Below, piece by piece: positions 44,045-51,049 of a stretch of DNA of 64,000 bases. Origin of the DNA: Comamonas flocculans (GTDB lineage: Bacteria; Pseudomonadota; Gammaproteobacteria; Burkholderiales; Burkholderiaceae_C); the NCBI RefSeq assembly GCF_007954405.1, contig NZ_CP042344.1, forward strand, positions 2,480,001 through 2,544,000, in the 5' to 3' direction. The position numbers and the translations under genes are program-made. The stretch's first letter is position 1. The number at the start of each line of letters is the position of its first letter. Below the pieces are notes generated by a model that saw nothing but the letters and a program-made list of their open reading frames with translations, was not told where the DNA came from and did no database searches.

Positions 44045-44461
44045 ATGGTTTGGCTGCTGGATACCTGCGTGGTCTTCGAATCTTTCAAATCGCTTCCCGA
44101 GCCTGTCGTTCGGCAATGGCTGGACGCGCACCGGGGCCAGTGTCTGATACCGGCCGTGAGCGTGGGCGAGATTCTGTTTGGCATTGAACGCATGGTGCCC
44201 AGCGCCCGGCGCAGCCGCTTGCAACTGTGGTTTGAGCAGCTATGTCACGATTTCGAGGGCAAGATACTGCCCACGGATGAAGCGGTCTGGCGCACCTGGA
44301 GCCGCTTGCGGGTGTCTTGCCAGGCGATAGGCCGCCCGCAGGCAGACCTTGATCTGCTGATCGCGGCGACGGCAGTCACGCACCGCTTGCCCCTGGTGAC
44401 CCGCAACACCCGCCATTTTCAAGACACCGGCCTGACGCTCGTCAACCCCTGGGATGCTTGA
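44045..44461 (+). CDS. Type II toxin, VapC-like PIN-domain ribonuclease
   Basis: 138-aa PIN-domain toxin expected to cleave RNA, perhaps tRNA. Conserved acidic residues are Asp6 (LLDTCVV), Glu in VSVGEILFG (about residue 40), Asp in ADLDLLIAATA (about 100) and a terminal NTRHF. The ATG is five bases after the antitoxin stop; a GTG at 44036 overlapping that stop is an alternative start. Together with the upstream gene it forms a complete module, wedged between hom and thrC. Confidence 0.9.
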   Translation: MVWLLDTCVVFESFKSLPEPVVRQWLDAHRGQCLIPAVSVGEILFGIERMVPSARRSRLQLWFEQLCHDFEGKILPTDEAVWRTWSRLRVSCQAIGRPQADLDLLIAATAVTHRLPLVTRNTRHFQDTGLTLVNPWDA

Positions 44462-44482
44462 TATCGGCATCAAGTGAACCCC

Positions 44483-45964
44483 ATGCACTACCTCTCTACC
44501 CGTGGCGACGCCACAGCCCGAAAATTCTGCGACATCCTGCTCGAAGGCCTGGCGCCCGACGGCGGCCTGTACCTGCCCGAGCGCTATCCGCAGGTGAATG
44601 CGGCCGAACTTGCCCGCCTGCGCAAGGTACATGCCGAACAGGGCTATGCGGCGCTGGCCTTCGAGATCCTCTCGCTCTACATCGACGACATCCCCTCGGC
44701 CGACCTGAGGGCGATCTGCGACAAGACCTACACCGCCCAGGTCTTCGGCACGCGCGAGATCGTGCCGCTCAAGCCTTTGGAACCGGGACTGTTCCTGCTG
44801 GGCCTGTCCAACGGCCCGACGCTCGCCTTCAAGGACATGGCCATGCAGCTGCTGGGCCATCTGTTCGAATATGAGTTGGGCCGGCGCGGTGAAGAGCTCA
44901 ACATCCTGGGCGCGACCAGCGGCGACACCGGCAGCGCCGCCGAATACGCCATGCGCGGCAAGCGGGGCATCCGCGTCTTCATGCTCAGCCCGCACGGGCG
45001 CATGAGCCCCTTCCAGCAGGCGCAGATGTTCAGCCTGCAGGATGCCAACATCCACAACATCGCCATCGAGGGCGTGTTCGACGACTGCCAGGACATCGTC
45101 AAGGCGGTCAGCAACGACCTCGCGTTCAAGGCGAGGTACCGCATCGGCACGGTGAACTCGATCAACTGGGCGCGGCTGCTGGCGCAGGTGGTGTATTACT
45201 TTGCGGGGTACTTCCAGGCGACCTCTGATCGCGTTGAAGCGGGGGGCGGCCCCCTGCCCCAGCCCTCTCCCCAGAGGGGCGAGGGGGCAGCGCGGGTGAG
45301 CTTTACCGTCCCGTCGGGCAACTTCGGCAACGTCTGCGCCGGGCACGTGGCGCGCATGATGGGGCTGCCCGTCGAGCACCTGGTCGTCGCCACCAATGAA
45401 AACGACGTGCTCGACGAGTTCTTCCGCACCGGCGTCTACCGCGTGCGCGCCGCGGCCGATACGCGGGAGACCTCCAGCCCCTCGATGGACATCTCCAAGG
45501 CGAGCAATTTCGAGCGCTTCGTCTTCGACCTGCTCGGGCGCGACGGCGCGGCCACGCGGCGGCTTTTTGCCGAGCAGCTTCCCGGCCAGGGTTTTTTCGA
45601 CCTGAGCGGCGATGCGCGCTTTGCCCAGGCCGCGGCGCGCTACGGCTTTCGCAGCGGGCGCAGCACCCATGCCGACCGTCTGGCCACCATCCGCGAGGTG
45701 CATGCGCGGTGCGGCGTGACCATAGACACGCACACCGCCGACGGCGTGAAGGTGGCGCGCGAGCATCTGGACGGCAAGCCCATGCTCGTGCTGGAAACCG
45801 CCTTGCCGATCAAGTTCGCCCAGACCATCACCGAGGCGCTGGGCCATCCGCCCGAGCGGCCGGCGCAATTCGTCGGCATCGAAGACCTGCCCAAGCGCGT
45901 CAGCGTGCTGCCCGCCGAGGTTGCCGGCGTCAAGGCGGCCATCGCGGCGCAGGTCTCGGTCTAA
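44483..45964 (+). CDS. thrC: Threonine synthase (with in-frame repeat insertion)
   Basis: PLP enzyme converting O-phosphohomoserine to threonine. The 493 residues contain the conserved N-terminal HYLSTRG, the PLP-lysine in TLAFKDMAMQL, SGDTGSAAEYA and VPSGNFGNVCAGH. Residues about 247-271 (from TSDRVEAGGG to QRGEGAAR) are extra compared with the usual direct passage from YYFAGYFQA to VSFTVPSGN. They are encoded by a GC-rich palindromic repeat and probably form a surface loop. The start MHYLSTRGD is preferred to a GTG three codons earlier. Confidence 0.95.
   Translation: MHYLSTRGDATARKFCDILLEGLAPDGGLYLPERYPQVNAAELARLRKVHAEQGYAALAFEILSLYIDDIPSADLRAICDKTYTAQVFGTREIVPLKPLEPGLFLLGLSNGPTLAFKDMAMQLLGHLFEYELGRRGEELNILGATSGDTGSAAEYAMRGKRGIRVFMLSPHGRMSPFQQAQMFSLQDANIHNIAIEGVFDDCQDIVKAVSNDLAFKARYRIGTVNSINWARLLAQVVYYFAGYFQATSDRVEAGGGPLPQPSPQRGEGAARVSFTVPSGNFGNVCAGHVARMMGLPVEHLVVATNENDVLDEFFRTGVYRVRAAADTRETSSPSMDISKASNFERFVFDLLGRDGAATRRLFAEQLPGQGFFDLSGDARFAQAAARYGFRSGRSTHADRLATIREVHARCGVTIDTHTADGVKVAREHLDGKPMLVLETALPIKFAQTITEALGHPPERPAQFVGIEDLPKRVSVLPAEVAGVKAAIAAQVSV
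45241..45290 (+). repeat. Palindromic repeat inserted in frame in thrC
   Basis: CCCTGCCCCAGCCCTCTCCC and CAGAGGGGCGAGGGGGCAG form an imperfect inverted repeat encoding GGGPLPQPSPQRGEGA. This Pro/Gln/Arg-rich peptide is the hallmark of repeat-derived insertions. A related, inverted copy is at 56265-56302. Confidence 0.75.
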
Positions 45965-46016
45965 GGTCAAATCGCCCTGAAGCGCCCGCCTGGCAAGCGC
46001 TTGCGGCTACAAAATG
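45963..46016 (-). repeat. Dispersed intergenic repeat, copy 7 (thrC-moeA gap)
   Basis: On the minus strand: TGTAGCCGCAAGCGCTTGCC, then AGGCGGGCGCTTCAGGGCGA, then TTTGACC. It begins at the thrC stop and lies antisense to it. Confidence 0.7.
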
Positions 46017-46255
<239 letters not shown>

Positions 46256-47485
46256 ATGCAAACCCCTCTCAAACCCCTGGACGAAGCCCTGGCCGAGCTG
46301 CTGGCGCAGGCCACGCCGCTGGGCGAGCGCGAAAGCGTCTCGCTGTTCGATGCCGACCGCCGCGTGCTGGCGCAGGACGTGGTCTCGCCCCTGCAGGTTC
46401 CGCCGCGCGACAACAGCGCGATGGACGGCTACGCGCTCCGCGCCGCGGATGTGGCGCAGCCCGGCGTGGTGCTGCCCGTGTCGCAGCGCATTGCCGCGGG
46501 CCACGTCGGCCAGCCCCTGGCGGCCGGCACGGCCGCGCGCATCTTTACCGGCGCGCCGATTCCCCGGGGCGCGGACGCAGTGGTGATGCAGGAGGAATGC
46601 GCGCCGCTCGACGGCGAGCGCGTGCAGGTCAAGGCCCGGCCCAGGCCCGGCCAGTGCATCCGCCGCAGCGGCGAAGACATAGCGCGCGGCAGCACCGTGC
46701 TGCCTGCGGGCACGCGCCTGGGCCCGGCCGAGCTGGGCCTGGCGGCCAGCGTGGGCCTGGCCGAGCTGGCCGTGGCCCGGCGCCCGCGCGTGGCGCTGTT
46801 TTCCACCGGCGACGAGCTCGTCATGCCCGGTACCGTGGCGCCCGCGCAACTGCCCGAAGGCCACATCTACAACAGCAACCGCTACTTCCTGCGCAGCCTG
46901 CTGCAGCGCCTGGGCTGCGAGGTGCTGGACCTGGGCGTGGTACAGGACACGCTGGCTGCCACCGTGGCCGCGCTGGAACTGGCGGCCGAGCGCTGCGACG
47001 TGATCGTCACCAGCGGCGGCGTGTCGGTGGGCGAGGAAGACCACGTCAAGCCCGCCGTCGCGCGCCTGGGTGCGCTCGACCTGTGGAAAATTGCCATCAA
47101 GCCCGGCAAGCCCTTTGCCTGCGGCCATGTGCAAAGTGGGGCGCGCCGCGCGCATTTCCTCGGCCTGCCGGGCAACCCCGTGTCGAGCTTCATCACCTTC
47201 GCGCTGTTGGTGCGCCCCTTCCTGCTGCGTTTGCAGGGCGTGGCCGATGTTGCTCCCTTGTCCGTAGCGGCCACCGCTGGGTTCGATTGGGCAAAACCAG
47301 ACAAACGCCGTGAATTCCTGCGCGTGCGCCGGGGCGCGCAGGGGCAACTGGAATTGTTTCCCAACCAGAGCTCGGGCGTGCTCACCTCCACGGTCTGGGC
47401 CGACGGCGTGGTGGACAATCCGCCCGGCACGCCCATCGCCCGGGGCGACAGCGTGCGCTTCATTGCCTGGACGGAGCTGCTGTGA
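46256..47485 (+). CDS. moeA: Molybdopterin molybdotransferase MoeA
   Basis: Inserts molybdate into adenylated molybdopterin. The 409 residues have SAMDGYALRAADV (about 48-60), GAPIPRGADAVVMQEE, FSTGDELVMPG, VTSGGVSVGEEDHVK and LPGNPVSSFITF. GGAG lies nine bases before the ATG. It overlaps moaD by one base. Its products serve enzymes such as MsrP in this window. Confidence 0.95.
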   Translation: MQTPLKPLDEALAELLAQATPLGERESVSLFDADRRVLAQDVVSPLQVPPRDNSAMDGYALRAADVAQPGVVLPVSQRIAAGHVGQPLAAGTAARIFTGAPIPRGADAVVMQEECAPLDGERVQVKARPRPGQCIRRSGEDIARGSTVLPAGTRLGPAELGLAASVGLAELAVARRPRVALFSTGDELVMPGTVAPAQLPEGHIYNSNRYFLRSLLQRLGCEVLDLGVVQDTLAATVAALELAAERCDVIVTSGGVSVGEEDHVKPAVARLGALDLWKIAIKPGKPFACGHVQSGARRAHFLGLPGNPVSSFITFALLVRPFLLRLQGVADVAPLSVAATAGFDWAKPDKRREFLRVRRGAQGQLELFPNQSSGVLTSTVWADGVVDNPPGTPIARGDSVRFIAWTELL

Positions 47486-47745
47486 TGACCGCCAAGACCG
47501 TGACCGTGCGTTACTTCGCCTCCATCCGCGAAGGCATGGGCCGCGAGCGCGAAAGCGTGAGTACCCGCGCCCAAACGCTGGCCGCGCTGCGTCAGGAGCT
47601 GATCGCGCGCGGCGCGCCCTGGGCCGACTGCCTGGCCGAAGGGCGTGCGCTGCGCATGGCGCTGGATCAGGCCATGGCCGGCGCCGATGCCCCCTTGCCG
47701 GACGGCGCCGAGGTTGCCTTCTTTCCGCCGGTGACCGGGGGTTGA
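47485..47745 (+). CDS. moaD: Molybdopterin synthase sulfur carrier subunit MoaD
   Basis: 86-aa ubiquitin-like protein ending in the essential Gly-Gly (FFPPVTGG), which carries a thiocarboxylate for dithiolene formation. The RYFASIRE and LPDGAEVAFFPPV segments are typical. The ATG overlaps the moeA stop. It should partner MoaE encoded at 48372, from which it is separated by two genes on the opposite strand. Confidence 0.93.
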   Translation: MTAKTVTVRYFASIREGMGRERESVSTRAQTLAALRQELIARGAPWADCLAEGRALRMALDQAMAGADAPLPDGAEVAFFPPVTGG

Positions 47746-48060
47746 TCAGTCTTCCGCTGGCAGCGCGGGGCCGTGCCAGCCCAGCAGCTCGGCCAGGCGC
47801 AGCGTGACCCAGCGCGCCTCGGCCGCGGACAGGCCGGCCTCGGGGTGGCGCAGTGCCGCATGAAAACCCTGCAGCACGCTGGCTTCCGAGGGCGCGCCCT
47901 GGTACACCTGCTGCGCGCGCTCCACCAGGCTTGCGGCCATGTCCTCGCACCATTCGTAGCGTTCGCGCACTTCGGCCGGCGTCCCGCGCAGCCGCCCCTG
48001 CGCGTCCTGGCGCAGCGCGAGGAAGGAAGGCGGCACGACGATCTGGTTGTCGTCCTGCAT
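47746..48060 (-). CDS. Conserved hypothetical protein
   Basis: 104-aa soluble, largely helical protein beginning MQDDNQIVVPPSFLALRQDA. I recognise no catalytic motif or membrane segment. It converges end to end with moaD (the stops abut) and is followed upstream by another small gene on the same strand, 3 bases away, so the two probably form a unit. Function unknown. Confidence 0.7.
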   Translation of the reverse strand: MQDDNQIVVPPSFLALRQDAQGRLRGTPAEVRERYEWCEDMAASLVERAQQVYQGAPSEASVLQGFHAALRHPEAGLSAAEARWVTLRLAELLGWHGPALPAED

Positions 48061-48063
48061 CGC

Positions 48064-48318
48064 TCAGTCGGGCCGAAAGCGCTCTTCGAAGCGGCGCAGG
48101 TCCACTTCCAGCTCGAAGCTCACGAGCTGACCCATCTTGCCGTCGCGCGCGCGGTGGGCTGCGAACAGGCTGCTGCGGCCGACCAGGTCCATGCCCGGCA
48201 GGTCGATCAGCGCATAGGGATGGGGCACGAAGACGTGGTAGGCAAAGACTTCGCGGTGCGCGCTCTGCGGCGAGGGGTAGAGCGTGTAGCCATGGGCGGT
48301 GAAGGCGAGGGCGGGCAT
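48064..48318 (-). CDS. Hypothetical protein
   Basis: 84-aa protein starting MPALAFTAHGYTLYPSPQSA, with no signal peptide or known motif. The sequence has an aromatic/His-rich middle (EVFAYHVFVPHPYALIDLPG) and a charged C-terminus. It precedes the 104-aa gene by 3 bases and is divergent from moaE, 53 bases away. It is not recognisable as a molybdopterin gene; its place in that cluster is the only hint. Confidence 0.6.
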   Translation of the reverse strand: MPALAFTAHGYTLYPSPQSAHREVFAYHVFVPHPYALIDLPGMDLVGRSSLFAAHRARDGKMGQLVSFELEVDLRRFEERFRPD

Positions 48319-48371
48319 GCGGGCGGCGCGGTAAAGTAGTTGTCCACTGTAGCAAAGCGGGGGCCAGGCCG

Positions 48372-48848
48372 ATGTCCGGCGAGATTTCCATCCAGCGCGC
48401 CGACTTCGACGTGGGCAGCGAACTCGCGCGCCTGCGCGCCGGCGAGGCGCGTGTCGGCGCGGTCTGCTGCTTCGTCGGTACGGTGCGTGAGCACGGCAGC
48501 AGCGGCCCGGTCAGCCGCATGGAACTCGAACACTACCCGGGCATGACCGAAAAGGCGATCGCCGCGATGATCGAGGAAGCGCGCCGGCGCTTCGACCTGT
48601 ACGGCGTGCGCGTGATCCATCGCGTGGGGGCCCTGGCGGCGCAGGATCAGATCGTGCTCGTGGCCGTCACCAGCAGCCACCGCCAGGCGAGCTTTCAGGC
48701 CTGCGAATTCCTGATGGACTACCTCAAGACCCAGGCGCCGTTCTGGAAAAAAGAACACACGCCCGACGGCGAGCGCTGGGTCGATGCGCGCGAAAGCGAC
48801 GATGCGGCGCTCGCGCGCTGGGGCGTGCGGGCACGCAACGTCGGCTAG
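48372..48848 (+). CDS. moaE: Molybdopterin synthase catalytic subunit MoaE
   Basis: 158-aa subunit transferring sulfur from MoaD to cyclic pyranopterin phosphate. Conserved VCCFVGTVREH, LEHYPGMTEKAI, RVGAL and the active-site Lys region YLKTQAPFWKKEH are present. The end overlaps the 3' end of birA on the opposite strand by four bases. Confidence 0.95.
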   Translation: MSGEISIQRADFDVGSELARLRAGEARVGAVCCFVGTVREHGSSGPVSRMELEHYPGMTEKAIAAMIEEARRRFDLYGVRVIHRVGALAAQDQIVLVAVTSSHRQASFQACEFLMDYLKTQAPFWKKEHTPDGERWVDARESDDAALARWGVRARNVG

Positions 48849-49828
48849 CGCCGCACCGACACCTTGTCGGCGAAGACGGTGGTGGTGCGCCCGCCCAGGT
48901 CCACGCGCAGCGCCCCGCGTGCATCGATGCCGCAGCCCTTGCCCTGCTGCTGCCCCTGCGCGCCGTGGATGACCAAGGGTTGACCGGCCAGGCTGTCCCT
49001 GCGTGCAAACGCATCGGCAAAGGCCGCCAGGCCTTCGCGCTCGAAGCGCAGCAGTCCCGCGCGCAGATGCGCGATCAGCCGTGCGGCCAGCAGATTGCGC
49101 CCGGGCAGCGGGCCGCTGCCGCAGCTGGCCAGGTCGGTGGCGGGCAGCGCCATGGCCTCGGGCCGCTCGGGCGTCTCGGGCGCCAGGCGCAGGTTCAACC
49201 CCAGGCCGATGCGTGCGACGCACGGCCCGTCGTATTCGCCATCCACCTCGATCAGGATGCCCGCCAGCTTGCGCTCGCCCACCACCAGGTCGTTGGGCCA
49301 TTTGAGCTGCAGGCCGGGCACGGAGACAAGACTCTCGATGGCCTGCACCGCGCACACGCCCATGGCGATGGACAGACCCGACAGCGCCGCCGGTCCGCTG
49401 GCAAAGCGCTTGAGGCAGGACAGGGTGATGCCCATGCCCGGCGGGCATTGCCAATCGCGCCCCCGCCGCCCGCGGCCGGCGCTCTGGCTTTCGGCCAGCA
49501 CCACCGTCAGGTCGGGCGTGTCTTCACCCAGGCGCGCCAGCGCGTCCTGGGTGGAATCGAGCTGCCAGTGCACCTGTACCAGTGCGCCTGCGGGATCGTC
49601 CAGCGCCTCGGTGATGCGCGCCGCATCCAGCAGCTCCAGCGGCCAGGGCAGCCGGTAGCCCGCACCGGTACGCGCCGCCACGGGAAGGCCCAAAGCACGC
49701 AGCGCGGCCACCTGCTTCCAGATGGCGGCGCGGGTGACGCCCAGGCGCTCGGCCAGCAGCTCGCCCGAAACCGCTTCACCATGCGCCAGCTGCTGCAACA
49801 TGTCTTGTGCCGGGGAAGCGGGTTTCAT
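48845..49828 (-). CDS. birA: Bifunctional biotin-[acetyl-CoA-carboxylase] ligase / biotin operon repressor BirA
   Basis: 327-aa protein with an N-terminal winged-helix DNA-binding domain (LLAERLGVTRAAIWKQVAALRALGL, about 24-48). The biotin ligase domain has SAGRGRRGRDWQCPPG (biotinyl-AMP loop, about 115-130) and LKWPNDLVVGERKLAGILIE, and a C-terminal domain caps it. As in E. coli it can ligate biotin and, bound to biotinyl-AMP, repress transcription. It is divergent from bioY2, with a matching operator between them. The start is MKPASPAQDM. Confidence 0.96.
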   Translation of the reverse strand: MKPASPAQDMLQQLAHGEAVSGELLAERLGVTRAAIWKQVAALRALGLPVAARTGAGYRLPWPLELLDAARITEALDDPAGALVQVHWQLDSTQDALARLGEDTPDLTVVLAESQSAGRGRRGRDWQCPPGMGITLSCLKRFASGPAALSGLSIAMGVCAVQAIESLVSVPGLQLKWPNDLVVGERKLAGILIEVDGEYDGPCVARIGLGLNLRLAPETPERPEAMALPATDLASCGSGPLPGRNLLAARLIAHLRAGLLRFEREGLAAFADAFARRDSLAGQPLVIHGAQGQQQGKGCGIDARGALRVDLGGRTTTVFADKVSVRR

Positions 49829-49858
49829 GGCCCGAGTGTGCCGCATGCGGAAAATATC

Positions 49859-49891
49859 TTGTAAACCAAAAAATCGAATCATGGTTGACAT
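49859..49891 (+). promoter_or_regulatory. BirA operator between birA and bioY2
   Basis: TTGTAAACC-N15-GGTTGACAT matches the BirA-type palindrome (half-sites TTGTNAACC and its inverse). The right half-site contains the TTGACA -35 of the bioY2 promoter, so BirA-biotinyl-AMP binding would block initiation. Confidence 0.88.
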
Positions 49892-49913
49892 TGGGCCGTG
49901 CGCTGCAGATACT
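49885..49913 (+). promoter_or_regulatory. Sigma-70 promoter of bioY2-DUF1284
   Basis: TTGACA (49885-49890), a 17-base spacer, GATACT (49908-49913). The -35 lies inside the BirA operator. Confidence 0.75.
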
Positions 49914-49976
49914 TGCGTCTGGTGGCTGGCCGGGCGTGCTCCGGTCGCCTGTCCGGTTTTTTCCTTCGAGCTACCC

Positions 49977-50558
49977 ATGACACTACCCACTTCCGCCTCC
50001 CTGTCCCTGAACCCGAGCGGCTCCGGCCACTGGCTGCGCCAGCTGCTGCTGGTGCTCGTCGGCACGGCCGCGCTCAGTGCCTCGTCCTACCTGAGCATTC
50101 CGCTGCAGCCGGTGCCGGTGTCCATGCAGACCTTCGCCGTGCTGATGGTGGGCGCGCTCTATGGCTGGCGCCTGGGCGGCATCACCGTGCTGGCCTGGCT
50201 GCTGCAGGCGCTGGCCGGCATGCCGGTGCTGGCGGGCGGTGCCGGCGGCCTGGCGCCCTTCATGGGCAAGACCGCGGGCTATCTGCTGGCCTTCCCGGTA
50301 GGCGCGATGCTCATGGGCTGGCTCGCGCAGCGCGGCTGGGATGGCGCGCGACCGCTGCGCGCCTTTGTCGCGATGTTCGCCTGCACCACGCTGATTCTGC
50401 TGGCCGGCGGCACCTGGCTGGGCATGTTGATCGGCATGGACAAGGGCTGGCAGTTCGGCGTGCTGCCCTTCCTGCTGGGTGACGTGCTCAAGTCCGCCCT
50501 CGGCGCTGCCACGCTGGCGCTGTGGTACCAGGCACGCAAGAGCCGCCGCGGCGCATGA
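49977..50558 (+). CDS. bioY: Biotin transporter BioY (S component), copy 2, BirA-regulated
   Basis: 193-aa membrane protein with about six helices and the BioY region SSYLSIPLQPVPVSMQTFAVLMVGALYG, then GGLAPFMGKTAGYLLAF and LPFLLGDVLKSALGAATLA. Divergence from copy 1 is large outside the family motifs. The upstream BirA operator/promoter predicts expression when biotin is low. The ATG is preceded only by a weak GAG site. It overlaps the DUF1284 gene by four bases. Confidence 0.94.
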   Translation: MTLPTSASLSLNPSGSGHWLRQLLLVLVGTAALSASSYLSIPLQPVPVSMQTFAVLMVGALYGWRLGGITVLAWLLQALAGMPVLAGGAGGLAPFMGKTAGYLLAFPVGAMLMGWLAQRGWDGARPLRAFVAMFACTTLILLAGGTWLGMLIGMDKGWQFGVLPFLLGDVLKSALGAATLALWYQARKSRRGA

Positions 50559-50989
50559 CGCTGGCGCTGCGCGCCCACCATCTGCTGTGCCTGCTGACCT
50601 ATTCGGGCGAGGGTTACAGCCCGGCCTTCGTGGCCAACTTCGATGCCATCGTGGCCCGCCTCGCCGACGGTGAGGCGCTGACGCTGGCCAGCGGCCCCGA
50701 CGCGATCTGCGAGCCGCTGTGCGCGGGCGAAGGCGAGGGTGCGCACTGCCATGGCGCGTCGGTGCGCGAGCGCGACCGGCAGGCCGCGCAGGCGCTGGCG
50801 CCGCTGCTGGGTGCGCCGGGCAGTGGTGGTGGCTGGCGGCTCGACGCATCCCTGCTCGCGCGCCTGCGTGCGGCCTTTTCGGCGGGCCGCATCCGTGCCG
50901 CCTGCAGCGGCTGCCCTTGGGACGCCATGTGCACCGAGGTGGCGCGCCAGGGCTATGCGACGGCCCGCCTGCACCCGCCGCCGTCTTGA
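50555..50989 (+). CDS. DUF1284 cysteine-rich protein coupled to bioY2
   Basis: 144-aa soluble protein of the DUF1284 family. It has the N-terminal RAHHLLCLLTYSGEGYSPAF motif. Cysteines are arranged as LC, ICEPLC, HCHG and ACSGCPWDAMC, which suggests a bound metal or iron-sulfur cluster. There is no signal peptide. The ATG overlaps the bioY2 stop (ATGA), so it should be cotranslated with the transporter and share BirA control. Function is not established for the family. Its stop lies inside the -35 of the clpB heat-shock promoter. Confidence 0.85.
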   Translation: MTLALRAHHLLCLLTYSGEGYSPAFVANFDAIVARLADGEALTLASGPDAICEPLCAGEGEGAHCHGASVRERDRQAAQALAPLLGAPGSGGGWRLDASLLARLRAAFSAGRIRAACSGCPWDAMCTEVARQGYATARLHPPPS

Positions 50990-51012
50990 ATCACGCCCCG
51001 GGGGCCGCATAT
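50985..51012 (+). promoter_or_regulatory. Sigma-32 (RpoH)-type promoter of clpB
   Basis: CTTGAAT (50985-50991), a 13-base spacer and CCGCATAT (51005-51012), close to CTTGAAA-N-CCCCATnT. It lies 38 bases upstream of the clpB ATG. Confidence 0.75.
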
Positions 51013-51049
51013 CGTTCCCATAACGATGGATTTTCGGGAGCGACGCACG

